Of a stretch of 64,000 bases of DNA, positions 1 to 9,062 are shown in pieces (the stretch's first letter is position 1; every line of letters starts with the position of its first letter). The stretch comes from Promethearchaeota archaeon. GTDB lineage: Archaea > Asgardarchaeota > Lokiarchaeia > Sigyniarchaeales > SOKP01. The stretch spans positions 1-64,000 of the forward strand of contig JAEOTZ010000026.1 in the NCBI GenBank assembly GCA_016839585.1, in the 5' to 3' direction. The notes beneath the pieces are model-generated. The model did no database searches, had not been told where the DNA came from, and worked only from the letters and a program-made list of their open reading frames with translations. The position numbers and the translations under genes were made by a program.

Positions 1-2
1 AT

Positions 3-1457
3 GTTCCAAGCGGAGCTGATTTCGATTTACATTTATATTCAAATGATCCTTCTTCTATAGGAGAACCTACTATGGTTGCTTCAAGCACACAATCTGGTTT
101 GGGAACGCAGGAAGTTATAATATATACGGCTGCAAGCACAGGTAAATATTATTTAATCGCAAAAGCAATTTCTGGTGAAGGAATGGCAAATATTTCTTAT
201 CCCATTATTGACCATGATTTAGGTGTTCAATTAGAAGTTCCAACTAATCCTGAGCTTTATTCTAGTTATACTGTCAATGCAACTATCTTCAATGCTGGAC
301 TAAATGATGAGACTGATGTCGATCTATTTCTTTATCTTAATGATGCACTTATAGATTTTACTACTATTCCAACACTTCTCGTTGGAACCAGTGAGACCAT
401 AAATTATATTTGGACCCCCGTGGATTATGGAAAACATAATTTTACTGCCTATACTCCAAGTGTACCCGGAGACCCAATAATATTAAATGATAGCGCAACT
501 GAACTAATAAGCATCTGGATGAATTATACCATGATCCTGGGAGTTCCGTATACTTGGATAGATGCCTCTGATGGAACGTCGATCTGGGTAGGTAATGAGG
601 GATCTGAGGAAGTATCCTTACCTTTTGATTTTCAATTTTACAATGAAACCTTTTCAACTATATACATAAGTGAAAATGGATATTTTAGTTTTGTCGATAC
701 AGATCCCGATGACTATTGGGAAATGGAATTTCCCTTGCCATGGCCTGAATATTCATATATGATTGCACCATTCTGGGACGATATAGATACCACTTTTGTT
801 GACATAAAATCATTTGGCCACTATTGGGTTGCAGAGTGGGAGAATGTTTATCATGGTGATGGTCCTAGCATTGGCACTTTTGAAGTAATTTTATATGATA
901 ATGGAGACATCATCTTTAACTATGATGATATTAACTATGTGGCAGATGGATATACTTGTGGATTAAATTTTGGACTAGATACAAGATATTATAATTATTA
1001 TCAAGGATTAGATGCTTCAACTAACGACTTTTCAATTAAATTTACTTTACCTGATTCTCTCACAGTTAAAACACCTCAGAGTTCTAGTTTGTGGGAAAAA
1101 GGGTCTTCTTATAATATCTATTGGAACTCAACAGGCACTATTTCTGATGTAAAGATTGAACTTTATGAAGGTGGTGTATTTGAAAGGGAAATTATTTCAA
1201 GTACGAGCAACGATGGTGTATTTTACTGGACTGTTCCCTCAGATCTAGATTATTCTACTCAATATCAAATAAAAATCACCGACATTTCTAATCCCCTTAT
1301 CAATGATTTCAGTGACTTTTTTGAAATAAAAAGTCCACCAAAGAAAAAGACAACAATTCCAGGGTACAACCTGTACTTCATAATCGGTGTAATTTGTGTC
1401 GTTTCTATGCTGCTAGCTAAAAAAAGAAACAGAAAACAATCTGGTTCAAATAAATAA
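3..1457 (+). CDS. Multidomain surface protein with C-terminal IPGY sorting-type tail (5' truncated)
   Basis: The reading frame is open from the first codon at position 3, so the true start lies outside the window; the ATG at 72 is internal. The region before and after it (nt 3-210) has the DFDLHLY and TGKYYLIA elements of a bacterial/archaeal pre-peptidase C-terminal (PPC) beta-sandwich. Next come a CARDB-like Ig fold (nt 225-470), a nidogen-like segment with the FYNETFSTIYISENGYFSF and APFWDDID elements (nt 520-1050), and a Kre9/Knh-like Ig domain (nt 1065-1340). The protein ends with IPGYN (1356-1370), a hydrophobic helix and KKRNRK. It is probably an exported, cell-surface-anchored protein. 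The domain calls are by eye; the IPGY tail recurs in two other genes of this window. Confidence 0.8.
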   Translation, partial: VPSGADFDLHLYSNDPSSIGEPTMVASSTQSGLGTQEVIIYTAASTGKYYLIAKAISGEGMANISYPIIDHDLGVQLEVPTNPELYSSYTVNATIFNAGLNDETDVDLFLYLNDALIDFTTIPTLLVGTSETINYIWTPVDYGKHNFTAYTPSVPGDPIILNDSATELISIWMNYTMILGVPYTWIDASDGTSIWVGNEGSEEVSLPFDFQFYNETFSTIYISENGYFSFVDTDPDDYWEMEFPLPWPEYSYMIAPFWDDIDTTFVDIKSFGHYWVAEWENVYHGDGPSIGTFEVILYDNGDIIFNYDDINYVADGYTCGLNFGLDTRYYNYYQGLDASTNDFSIKFTLPDSLTVKTPQSSSLWEKGSSYNIYWNSTGTISDVKIELYEGGVFEREIISSTSNDGVFYWTVPSDLDYSTQYQIKITDISNPLINDFSDFFEIKSPPKKKTTIPGYNLYFIIGVICVVSMLLAKKRNRKQSGSNK

Positions 1458-1463
1458 ATTAAA

Positions 1464-1480
1464 TTTTTTTTTATTTTCTT
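1464..1480 (+). terminator. T-rich terminator after the surface protein
   Basis: A run of nine T followed by ATTTTCTT begins seven bases after the stop codon. This matches the oligo-T signals at which archaeal RNA polymerase terminates. No hairpin precedes it. Confidence 0.4.
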
Positions 1481-1516
1481 CAAATTTAGAGAAGAAGTAT
1501 AACCAATCTCTTAAAA

Positions 1517-1618
1517 TTAAGTATAACCAATCTTTAATTGTTTCAACAGCTCTATCATAGAATCTGTTAGCTCATAATTTTTTAATTCTTCATAGGGGAC
1601 AAATTTTGCTTTTAACGT
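1517..1618 (-). pseudogene. Remnant of a NUDIX hydrolase gene 3' end
   Basis: On the minus strand this stretch encodes LKAKFVPYEELKNYELTD and IELLKQLKIG before a TAA at 1517-1519. It is nearly the same as the C-terminus of the intact NUDIX gene at 2445-2915 (VAKFVHFDDLKNYKLTE, IELLKQLKIG). The frame is closed upstream by a stop at 1622-1624 and no catalytic part remains. A 14-base direct repeat (1496-1509 and 1520-1533, period 24) sits at its end. I infer a decayed second copy. The two copies have the same orientation and flank the ferredoxin gene. Confidence 0.7.
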
Positions 1619-1717
1619 AGATTAAACATAAATTTTATAATATTAATCTATAAAAAAAATCACTAACAAATAAATAAAAATAATCGTGATCAATTATAGA
1701 GAGACAGTGAACATTTA

Positions 1718-2368
1718 ATGAAAGAAAATAAACTATGGTCAGAAACGGAACTTTTTGATTTTAAGAAAAGATGGAAAGCAGTGACTATTCCTGTTAACGT
1801 ACAAATTGAAAATAGACAAATTGCCTTAGATTTGACTAGAACCAATCGTATTATAGAGCAAGCAGAAAAAATAGCTTTAGGGGATTGTGTCTGTCGGGTT
1901 ACTCTTGGAAATTGCAACATGCCACAGAATACTTGTATATTCTTAAATAAGCGGGCAGAAACATTTGTTGAAAATGAAAATAGACGAGCTAAATTTATAA
2001 CTCAGGAACAGGCAAAAACTATTGTTTCTGAAACTCATAAAAAAGGATTAGTTCACTTAGCGTTACATCAATCAAATGAAACTGATCGATTCCCTTCTGA
2101 AATATGTAGTTGTTGCTCCTGTTGCTGTCAAGCACTTCAGGGATTACAAGTAATGAATATGAAGGGAGTTGTAGAACCCAGCGAGTTTGTAGCTACTTTC
2201 GACTTAGAAAAATGTAATCAATGTGGTATATGTGTCGATCGATGTCAATTTGGAGCAAGAATATTTGATTCTAAAAAAAAAATTATTTTTTACCAAGATT
2301 TATGTTTTGGTTGTGGTCTTTGCGTAACCACTTGTCCTGAAAAATTAATAGACCTAATTCCAAGATAA
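1718..2368 (+). CDS. Cys-rich double-cluster ferredoxin-like protein
   Basis: The 216-residue protein ends in two classical [4Fe-4S] motifs, C166-x2-C-x2-C-x3-C176 and C196-x2-C-x2-C-x3-C206, so it should carry electrons in the cytoplasm. It has two further Cys groups: C57xC59, C66 and C73, and a dense cluster at 130-137 (CSCCSCCC) that could bind another metal or Fe-S centre. No catalytic domain is visible. The frame is closed by a stop at 1697-1699 and ATG 1718 is the only usable start; there is no strong SD. It is monocistronic, between a NUDIX gene and that gene's remnant. The redox partner cannot be told from the sequence. Confidence 0.75.
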   Translation: MKENKLWSETELFDFKKRWKAVTIPVNVQIENRQIALDLTRTNRIIEQAEKIALGDCVCRVTLGNCNMPQNTCIFLNKRAETFVENENRRAKFITQEQAKTIVSETHKKGLVHLALHQSNETDRFPSEICSCCSCCCQALQGLQVMNMKGVVEPSEFVATFDLEKCNQCGICVDRCQFGARIFDSKKKIIFYQDLCFGCGLCVTTCPEKLIDLIPR

Positions 2369-2444
2369 TTCGATATTTACAATTATTGCTAATACTTTGA
2401 TAAATTATGAAAATATTAAATGGGTTAATTATAAAAAAAAGTTA

Positions 2445-2915
2445 TTATTTGAATCCAATTTTTAATTGCTTTAAAAGTTCAATTAAAGATTCAGTTAATT
2501 TGTAATTCTTCAAATCATCAAAATGTACAAATTTTGCTACTAAAGCATCATCATCAGCTTTAGGGGGTTGATTGGCGTCTCCTTCAATTTGTTCTACAAA
2601 ATAATTTATCAAAACATAGTGATATTCGATTTTTCCTTTATCATCGTACATAATTTTATCAATTATCCCTGCTAATTTTGCTACTTTCACTTTAAAGCCT
2701 GTTTCTTCGAAGCCTTCTCTTTCAGCAGCAGACTGTACTTTTTCACCAAGATCTAAATGACCCCCTGGAATTGACCAATATCCGGCATCTGGATCAAATT
2801 TTCTCTTAACTAATAATAAGTTTTTATCCCTAACAAGAAGGATCCCAACTCCAACATGAGGTCGTACAGGATATTTTCTTGTATCAAATGCAGTTAATTT
2901 TTCTCTATCTACCAA
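2445..2915 (-). CDS. NUDIX hydrolase
   Basis: The 156-residue protein has the NUDIX box G52-x5-E58-x7-R66-E67 followed by E70-E71 and T-G-F, within a normal-length alpha/beta domain. The residue after RE is Gly68 where a hydrophobic residue is usual. Such enzymes hydrolyse nucleoside diphosphates linked to another group, with Mg2+ bound by the box glutamates. YWSIPGGHLDLGE is typical of MutT/ADP-ribose pyrophosphatase relatives, but the substrate cannot be read from sequence. It is transcribed divergently from the phosphatase gene, with about 80 bp between them. A decayed copy of its 3' end lies at 1517-1618. Confidence 0.85.
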   Translation of the reverse strand: MVDREKLTAFDTRKYPVRPHVGVGILLVRDKNLLLVKRKFDPDAGYWSIPGGHLDLGEKVQSAAEREGFEETGFKVKVAKLAGIIDKIMYDDKGKIEYHYVLINYFVEQIEGDANQPPKADDDALVAKFVHFDDLKNYKLTESLIELLKQLKIGFK

Positions 2916-2995
2916 ATATTTTCACGCAATCTTTGTCATTAAGTATTATTAGATTTGAACTATTATAAAGATTAAAGATAACTTTTTCTTTAATA

Positions 2996-3496
2996 GTGAA
3001 CAATTTGGTGCGCCCATGGTATTGGCCAGAAGAAGGACAACCTGATAGAACAGAATCTTTTACATGGATCGTTAAAGGTAAATTAGCGGCTTCTTGGTGG
3101 CCTGATTCTAAACTAATTGAGAGATATAAAAAGGAAGGAATAAAAGTCATAATCAATTGTTCGGAATTTGATAATCAAAAGGATCTATCTAAAGATTTCA
3201 CCTATTTTCATATAAATATCCCGGATTATGGAACCCCTACAGATGCCCAATTAGAAAGATTTTTCAATATTACTAATAAACATGGAGATAATAGAGAATC
3301 TATGGTAGTGCATTGTGTAGCAGGCTGTGGGAGAACGGGCATAATGGTTGTAGCATGGGCAGCTCATAATGGATTTATTCCTGATGATATTGATCCAGTA
3401 AGTTGGATTCGAAAGTTAAGACCATGCAGTTTAGAATCAAAAGAACAAATGGATCTGGCTCGTAAAATAGCTAAAAAATATAAGAAAAGAGAATAA
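2996..3496 (+). CDS. Dual-specificity-type protein tyrosine phosphatase
   Basis: The 166-residue protein contains the phosphatase signature HC-x5-R as H106-C107-VAGCG-R113-T-G, with Cys107 as the expected nucleophile. An upstream IPDYGTPT loop supplies a likely general acid (Asp77). The fold length fits small cysteine phosphatases that act on phospho-Ser/Thr/Tyr, phosphoinositides or RNA 5' ends. The WPEEGQP-type N-terminus precedes the substrate loop. The start is uncertain: GTG 2996 opens the frame, but GTGA at 2996-2999 could serve as an SD for TTG 3005. The gene diverges from the NUDIX gene. The substrate is unknown. Confidence 0.85.
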   Translation: MNNLVRPWYWPEEGQPDRTESFTWIVKGKLAASWWPDSKLIERYKKEGIKVIINCSEFDNQKDLSKDFTYFHINIPDYGTPTDAQLERFFNITNKHGDNRESMVVHCVAGCGRTGIMVVAWAAHNGFIPDDIDPVSWIRKLRPCSLESKEQMDLARKIAKKYKKRE

Positions 3497-3515
3497 AAAA
3501 ATTCTTTCCAGTTAA

Positions 3516-4127
3516 TTACTTTTCCTCTTTAGCAATAGCTAAAATAATTATCATTAATAAATTAACCAAATCTTCATCAGAGCCAAACATATTTCTGTAA
3601 TAAATGTGTCGATGAATTATAGCATCAACTGCTTGTAAAATAATTTTTTCTTTTCTTTCAATATTAAAATTGCTTTTTTTAAATTTTTTTGCTGCAATGA
3701 TTATTGGTTTCATTATTATGTCAATTTCAGGTTCAAGATATTCAGATAATTTAAGATAAGAATCCATATTTGAGATGATTTCTATTTCCATTGCAATAGA
3801 AAATTCTCGAAACTTACGATGATTATCTATATTTCGATATAATATTGCTTTAAGAGCCTCAGTGAAATTATCAAAATCATCAACAGAAAAAAACCTTTCT
3901 ACCTCTAAGTTTTGCATAGATTTCTTAAATATTATTTTCAAAATTTCAGATTTCCCATTTTTAAAATGATAAAATAAAGTTCCTGGACTTATTTCCGCAC
4001 TTCTGGCAATTTCTCTCATGCTTATATTGCTATATCCCTTTCTAGTTATTAAATCTGTTGCTACTCGTATAATATGATCTCTTGTAGAGTGTTCTATCTT
4101 TTTTTTCTCCTTTAAGTTTGAGTCCAT
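3516..4127 (-). CDS. TetR/AcrR family transcriptional repressor
   Basis: The N-terminal 60 residues form a TetR helix-turn-helix: a RDHIIRVATDLITRKGY helix, then NISMREIARSAEISPGTLFYH and a following helix. The remaining 140 residues are all-helical and would form the ligand pocket and dimer interface. The protein is 203 residues, the normal length. It is divergent from the ABC exporter genes at 4306-7431 and separated from them by four palindromic sites (4162-4288). By analogy with other TetR-exporter pairs it probably represses both itself and the exporter and is released by a transported compound. The inducer is unknown. Confidence 0.9.
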   Translation of the reverse strand: MDSNLKEKKKIEHSTRDHIIRVATDLITRKGYSNISMREIARSAEISPGTLFYHFKNGKSEILKIIFKKSMQNLEVERFFSVDDFDNFTEALKAILYRNIDNHRKFREFSIAMEIEIISNMDSYLKLSEYLEPEIDIIMKPIIIAAKKFKKSNFNIERKEKIILQAVDAIIHRHIYYRNMFGSDEDLVNLLMIIILAIAKEEK

Positions 4128-4161
4128 ATATATTTAATAAGCTTCTAAAAATATAAATTCA

Positions 4162-4288
4162 TCGTTCATCGATCGAAAAAAAATACTTATAGGTGGATTC
4201 GATCATTGATCGAAATATTTAAATATTTATCTTTAATATTATATTATTGGTTGATCATTGATCGAGGAAAAAAAATGATCATTGATCA
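4162..4288. promoter_or_regulatory. Four-copy TetR operator array
   Basis: Four related sites lie between the divergent TetR and ABC genes: 4162-4176 (TCGTTCATCGATCGA), 4199-4213 (TCGATCATTGATCGA, a perfect 15-bp palindrome around a central T), 4251-4265 (TTGATCATTGATCGA) and 4276-4288 (TGATCATTGATCA). Copies differ by one or two bases in the core. A TATA-like AAATATTTAAATATT lies at 4213-4228 between sites two and three. The arrangement strongly suggests operators for the adjacent repressor. Confidence 0.8.
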
Positions 4289-4305
4289 AAGAGGTGTGAT
4301 AAAGT

Positions 4306-5034
4306 ATGATCTTGAATACAAAACAAACTTATTTTCAATTCGTTGCTAGAGATGTTAAAAAAAGCTATTGGACAGGCGATATAGAAATAAAAGCATTAGA
4401 CGGAATAAGTTTAAAAGTTGCAAAAGGGGATTTCAAAATGATACTAGGACCATCAGGAAGTGGAAAAACAACATTGATGAATATTTTAGGAGGATTGGAC
4501 TCTGCAGATTCAGGAGAAATAATAATTAATCTTGGTAATGGAAAGTTTAAGGATATTAGAAAATTCACGAAAAATGAGTTAACAAATTATCGTAGAATGT
4601 ATATTGGAATAATTTTCCAATTTTATAATCTAATTCCAATCCTTACAGCTTTGGAAAATATTGAATTAGCTGCAAGATTTTCGGGGATTTCTAATCCTAA
4701 AAGAAAATCTAAAGAATATTTATCTGAATTAGGTCTTGGAGATAAGTTTAATCGATACCCAAATCAACTTTCTGGAGGAGAACAACAGAGAATTGCAATA
4801 GCTCGTGCTTTAGTTAAAGATCCTGCTCTTATACTAGCTGATGAACCTACAGGTAATTTAGATTCTGTTAAAACAAACGAAATTTATAAGATTCTGAAAA
4901 AATTGTCAGAGGATTACAATAAAACTATATTAATAGTGACGCACGATGAAGATATGGCAAATAAATATGCAAAAGAGCATATTCACATTAAAGACGGTAG
5001 ACTTATAAGAAACCAGGAGAAAATAGAGAGGTGA
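4306..5034 (+). CDS. ABC transporter ATP-binding protein (LolD/MacB type)
   Basis: The 242-residue protein has Walker [10 protein letters not shown] (48-56), Q-loop IIFQFYN (Q105), signature LSGGEQQ (155-161), Walker B ALILADE (174-180) followed by PTGNLD, and the H-loop His213. The PTGNLD sequence and length fit the LolD/MacB/SalX subfamily, which energises FtsX-type permeases. It drives export or mechanotransmission rather than import. It is the first gene of a two-gene operon, with the permease starting seven bases after its stop. The operator array in front of it implies control by the divergent TetR protein. Confidence 0.95.
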   Translation: MILNTKQTYFQFVARDVKKSYWTGDIEIKALDGISLKVAKGDFKMILGPSGSGKTTLMNILGGLDSADSGEIIINLGNGKFKDIRKFTKNELTNYRRMYIGIIFQFYNLIPILTALENIELAARFSGISNPKRKSKEYLSELGLGDKFNRYPNQLSGGEQQRIAIARALVKDPALILADEPTGNLDSVKTNEIYKILKKLSEDYNKTILIVTHDEDMANKYAKEHIHIKDGRLIRNQEKIER

Positions 5035-5040
5035 AATTCT

Positions 5041-7431
5041 TTGAAAAAGATTTCTATATGGTTTATATGGAAGAAAGCTTATAAAACTCTTTTAAAGAAT
5101 AAACGTAAAACAATCCCAGTTATCATTTTACTAACTTTCTCTATTGGATGTGGAACTATACTATTTGACGTTCAAGATATCAGGAGTAGAGTTGTGGAAG
5201 AAATAATTGAAAAAACAAATTTCGCAGACGGTTTTGTATATCTTGAGCCACTTCCAGAAATTTTGGTATCTCAACTTATAGAAGATGAAATTTTCCAATA
5301 CTTAGAGGATTATGAGTTAAATATGATTGTTACTTCAAAATTTGTAATTCTAGGAGAAGATTATGATGGTATTTTAGTTGGCATAAATGTATCAACAGAA
5401 AAGCGTATAAATAAATTAATCAATGAAAAGAAAGAAGAGATTCAGGATTATGAATTTGCTATTAATTGGGCATTTGCTGATGCCAATAATATTAAATTAG
5501 GAACTGAAATATTGGTCTCCTATGGTTCTTATGAAATATTATTAGAAATACAAAATATAGGATATAATCCTGAATTTCAATTCATGCCTTTGTATAGAAA
5601 TATTGCTTTTCCTTCTATTAGACCTTATCCAGTGTTATATGTAGATAAATTTTTTTTAAGTAACACCGTTTTGAATCATTCAACAACCCTAGTAAATTAT
5701 TTTGTGTACAAATTGAAAGACCAAGACAATAAACAAATCGTAAAAGAGAAAATTGAACTTATTCTTGGTGATTATATTAATCAGCAATTTTCACAAGAAC
5801 AGCATCCTTTTGTTAAAACAATGAGAGAGGATGAGAAAAATGATCGGAGCTTATTTTTATTTCTTACAATTATCCTATTGAGTGGAGCCATAATCACATT
5901 AATTTTAGTAACGAATAAATTAGTAGAGGATGATCTGAAATCAATCTCAGTTTTTCAAGCATTAGGAGCAAATAGAAAAGAAATATTAGCGAATTTCCTA
6001 GTTTTTAACATCCTTTTAATAAGTTGTTCTCTATTGTTGGGCTTATTGTTTAGTATAGGTTTTAATATTCCAATAAACAATTTTATGATGGATGCTTTGA
6101 GTATACCATTCGATCTTAGTATAAGTATTTCAATTAAAAATCCACTTTGGATTGGACTAATCTTATTTGGGGTATCGATTCTCTCCACATTGTTTATTGT
6201 AAAAAGAACCTTTAAAATGGATGTTCAACAGACAATGAAATATGAGACTAAATTTTTAGAAAAAATAAATATTATAGAAAAAATTTATCGAAAACTGAAA
6301 AAGAACCCACATCCCTTAGCAAAATATAATATTAGAAGAATTTTCGGCAAAAAATTACATTTGGCTTCTTTAATTTTAGCTCTTAGCTTTTCTGCTTCAT
6401 TAATCATTTTCACTTTCTCTTTTCCAGACAGTATAAAATACTCAATAAATCGGCAGTTCAGTGAAATTGAAAAATGGGATTGTTATGCTAATACTTGGCA
6501 ATATGAAGATGTATTACTAATGAATTCATCATTAAGCTCTATAGAAGAGCTTACTCAATATGAATTTGGTATTTCTGATTCCATTCTTTTCTCTAAAGAC
6601 AACAACAGTGAATTTAAAAAGACATTTAAATTAATGGCATATGAAGATAATTCAGAATTACATGTGATAAAAGTTGAAAAAGGAAGATTTTTTGAGGATA
6701 TTGATGATGTTATTGTTTCAAAAGATATGATTGAGAAATATGATCTAGATATTGGAGATATTATTTATGTTAAAAGTATAGGATTAGAAACGATATACCA
6801 ATTAGAAATTGTGGGCTTAGTAAACGATTTAACTGCCTTAACAATATATCTAATGATGCCGAAAGCTCAAACTATATTGAATAAAACAAATAAAATTAAC
6901 ACGATTTATTTCACTTCTGACAATATAGATATCTGTGTGGAAAAAGTTCAAAATATTCCTCAAGTTGAAATTGTAGTAAAAATGAGCACTTTAAGAGAAG
7001 ATCTTGAATACGTCTTACAAATGATTTCTTCTCTTTTCATTGTGTTTGGATTAGTCTTTCTTTTCTTTGGAGTACTTCTTTTACTAATTATTTTTAAATC
7101 TAATATTGATTATCGCATAGAAGATTATAGCAGCATGAAAGCAATCGGGGTATATAATTCAGAAATTAAAAAAAGTTTAATATATGAATTAACATTTTAT
7201 TTTGTTGTTTCTTTATTACTTGGCTTCTTTTTAGGGGAATTAATATCTAAGTTAATAATCTCTATGTACTCATCAATTATGCCTGGAATCCATTATCATC
7301 TATATTCAATTAGTTACATCTATTATATTGCGATTTTTGGGATTATTATATTAATATCATTTTTAATTAACAATCGAAGAGTTAAAAAAGTCAATCTAGC
7401 AAAAATAATGAGAGAGAAAACATTTGGTTAA
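5041..7431 (+). CDS. FtsX/MacB-like ABC permease
   Basis: This 796-residue protein starts at TTG 5041, six bases after an AGGTGA SD that overlaps the stop of the ATPase gene. An N-terminal helix (about 22-42) is followed by an extracytoplasmic domain, three helices (about 275-390), a second anchor helix (about 440-460), a second external domain and three helices near the end. The duplicated FtsX layout is that of bacterial and archaeal permeases that handle lipids, peptides or drugs. With the partner ATPase it would form a homodimeric or heterodimeric exporter. The substrate is not evident. Confidence 0.9.
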   Translation: MKKISIWFIWKKAYKTLLKNKRKTIPVIILLTFSIGCGTILFDVQDIRSRVVEEIIEKTNFADGFVYLEPLPEILVSQLIEDEIFQYLEDYELNMIVTSKFVILGEDYDGILVGINVSTEKRINKLINEKKEEIQDYEFAINWAFADANNIKLGTEILVSYGSYEILLEIQNIGYNPEFQFMPLYRNIAFPSIRPYPVLYVDKFFLSNTVLNHSTTLVNYFVYKLKDQDNKQIVKEKIELILGDYINQQFSQEQHPFVKTMREDEKNDRSLFLFLTIILLSGAIITLILVTNKLVEDDLKSISVFQALGANRKEILANFLVFNILLISCSLLLGLLFSIGFNIPINNFMMDALSIPFDLSISISIKNPLWIGLILFGVSILSTLFIVKRTFKMDVQQTMKYETKFLEKINIIEKIYRKLKKNPHPLAKYNIRRIFGKKLHLASLILALSFSASLIIFTFSFPDSIKYSINRQFSEIEKWDCYANTWQYEDVLLMNSSLSSIEELTQYEFGISDSILFSKDNNSEFKKTFKLMAYEDNSELHVIKVEKGRFFEDIDDVIVSKDMIEKYDLDIGDIIYVKSIGLETIYQLEIVGLVNDLTALTIYLMMPKAQTILNKTNKINTIYFTSDNIDICVEKVQNIPQVEIVVKMSTLREDLEYVLQMISSLFIVFGLVFLFFGVLLLLIIFKSNIDYRIEDYSSMKAIGVYNSEIKKSLIYELTFYFVVSLLLGFFLGELISKLIISMYSSIMPGIHYHLYSISYIYYIAIFGIIILISFLINNRRVKKVNLAKIMREKTFG

Positions 7432-7444
7432 GTATCTAATTTAA

Positions 7445-7461
7445 TTTTTTTTTACTTTTTT
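7445..7461 (+). terminator. Oligo-T terminator of the ABC operon
   Basis: Two T-runs (TTTTTTTT and TTTTTT) start about 14 bases after the permease stop codon. This is a typical archaeal intrinsic termination signal without a stem-loop. Confidence 0.4.
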
Positions 7462-7621
7462 AATAAAATAGTAAGATTTTATGAAAGAGCTTAATTAATA
7501 ATATTTAAAGGTTAAAGTATAAAAGAAGTAACTTTAATTATTTATATGAAAAATTAGAATTTATCTTAAGGTTAAGACCATAATTATTTATATCTAATTT
7601 AACAGTGAGTTCAGAGATAAT

Positions 7622-8785
7622 ATGCAAAAATCAGATTACATTTATATGATTATTGACAATATTATGGTATATAACATAACCCTTCCTACTGATTTTGAAG
7701 GACATAAAATAAATGAACATCTCAGTAAATACGATGAAAAACACTTGAATATTGTAGCTGGTTTTAATAAAAATTTCTTAGAACACTTCTTAATTATATC
7801 AAAAGGAAAAAATCCAGCAGATCTAGACGAAATACTTAAAAAAATGGAAAAAATTTCATTAATGATCGGTCCTACGGGAAATTTACATTATTTATCTTCC
7901 AATCAAATTCAATATATTCTTACAAAGTTAGGATCAATAAAATTAAATGAAATAAAGGAAGCAAATATTAGTAAATTAGCTGATGAACAGTTAGAAAAAG
8001 AATTTGGACCGAGCTACAGTACTTCAGCAGCTCTAGAAAATCAGCTTTCAAGTGCTGCTTTTTATTTATCAAATCTAGGTTATTCATACCAAGAAATCGA
8101 AGATAAATTTAGAGAAGTTAGACAAGATCCTTCAATGCTAGATAATATATTCACCCTCCCTCCAAAAGAGATCTATAATATGCCTCCTGAACTTCAACAA
8201 GAAAGTTCTAGTATATCTGGTTCACAAAATAATATAAGTTCTCACGAGGTACCTGCTATTGATAGTCAAGAAATGCAAAATGTAATCGCACACCATATTG
8301 AATCAATTGAACATGATATAACTGGTGAAAGAGCCCAAAAAGTTGAAGAAATACTACAACTCATCAAAGCTCATGTTAAGGATAAAATGACTGATTATTA
8401 TGAAAGAGTATTTAAGCAAATACATCCTGATAGATTAAACCGGGCATATAAGTGGCTAAAAGATACGAAAAGAAAATCAAAAAGAATGGATCTCTACTTG
8501 GATTGGTTCTTTTGCTCAACACTTTTATCTAAAATTGAATTAAAAGTAGAACACTGGCAAGTTTCTTCCTCAGCAGGTCATGGAAGTGCGGGTGTCTATA
8601 CAGCAGGAATTAATTTTGGAAGATACGATCAAATTATAAAGGATTTTTCTGATGGTAAATTAACAAAAGTCATTCATCTTGCAAGGAGAATATTGCAGAA
8701 TCCTACTAAAAAAGCGATTCAGAAACTTGGACAAGATTTAATAGCCGAAACAGGCTTCGATGAGCATCTCTACTTCACAGATTAA
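7622..8785 (+). CDS. Uncharacterised 387-residue soluble protein
   Basis: I do not recognise this protein. The first 110 residues read as a small alpha/beta domain (YIYMIIDNIMVYNI near the start). Residues about 110-190 are helical, and a Ser/Gln/Asn-rich linker at about 190-225 looks disordered. The last 160 residues are mainly helical and basic, with a KMTDYYERVFKQIHPDRLNRA segment and a Gly/Ser-rich turn (SSSAGHGSAGVYT). There is no signal peptide or membrane helix. It is preceded by AT-rich sequence with a repeated TAATTATTTATAT element (about 7532 and 7580) that could be a promoter. It appears monocistronic. Confidence 0.7.
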   Translation: MQKSDYIYMIIDNIMVYNITLPTDFEGHKINEHLSKYDEKHLNIVAGFNKNFLEHFLIISKGKNPADLDEILKKMEKISLMIGPTGNLHYLSSNQIQYILTKLGSIKLNEIKEANISKLADEQLEKEFGPSYSTSAALENQLSSAAFYLSNLGYSYQEIEDKFREVRQDPSMLDNIFTLPPKEIYNMPPELQQESSSISGSQNNISSHEVPAIDSQEMQNVIAHHIESIEHDITGERAQKVEEILQLIKAHVKDKMTDYYERVFKQIHPDRLNRAYKWLKDTKRKSKRMDLYLDWFFCSTLLSKIELKVEHWQVSSSAGHGSAGVYTAGINFGRYDQIIKDFSDGKLTKVIHLARRILQNPTKKAIQKLGQDLIAETGFDEHLYFTD

Positions 8786-8841
8786 TGGATCACTTAATTT
8801 ATTCTATATAAGCTTTCTTAATTCATTTTATATGAAAGCTT

Positions 8842-8988
8842 ATGAAAATACTAGAAAGAAAAGGGATGAATATCAATCCTGTGCATAACTATCGTTCAAT
8901 TTATCTGATCTCTGTGGATTTCAGAATAGGTAAAAAATACCTAACTGGAAGAATAACATGTCGGCAAGTTATTGATTTTTGGAATTAA
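8842..8988 (+). CDS. Possible small ORF (48 residues)
   Basis: An ATG-to-TAA frame of 48 codons lies in the 277-bp gap before the next gene. The product would start MKILERKG and end CRQVIDFWN, basic and without a membrane helix. There is no SD and no recognisable family. It may be a real small gene, a remnant or chance. Confidence 0.2.
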   Translation: MKILERKGMNINPVHNYRSIYLISVDFRIGKKYLTGRITCRQVIDFWN

Positions 8989-9062
8989 GTTATCAAATAG
9001 TTTATAATCTTAAGAACCCAATACAATTATAAGACAAAATTGTAGATTATAATTTTAGTAAT

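Noticed and set aside
8786-9062. Possible tRNA or structured RNA in this gap
   Set aside because: I found no cloverleaf, GC-rich stem or conserved loop; only a weak small ORF is present.
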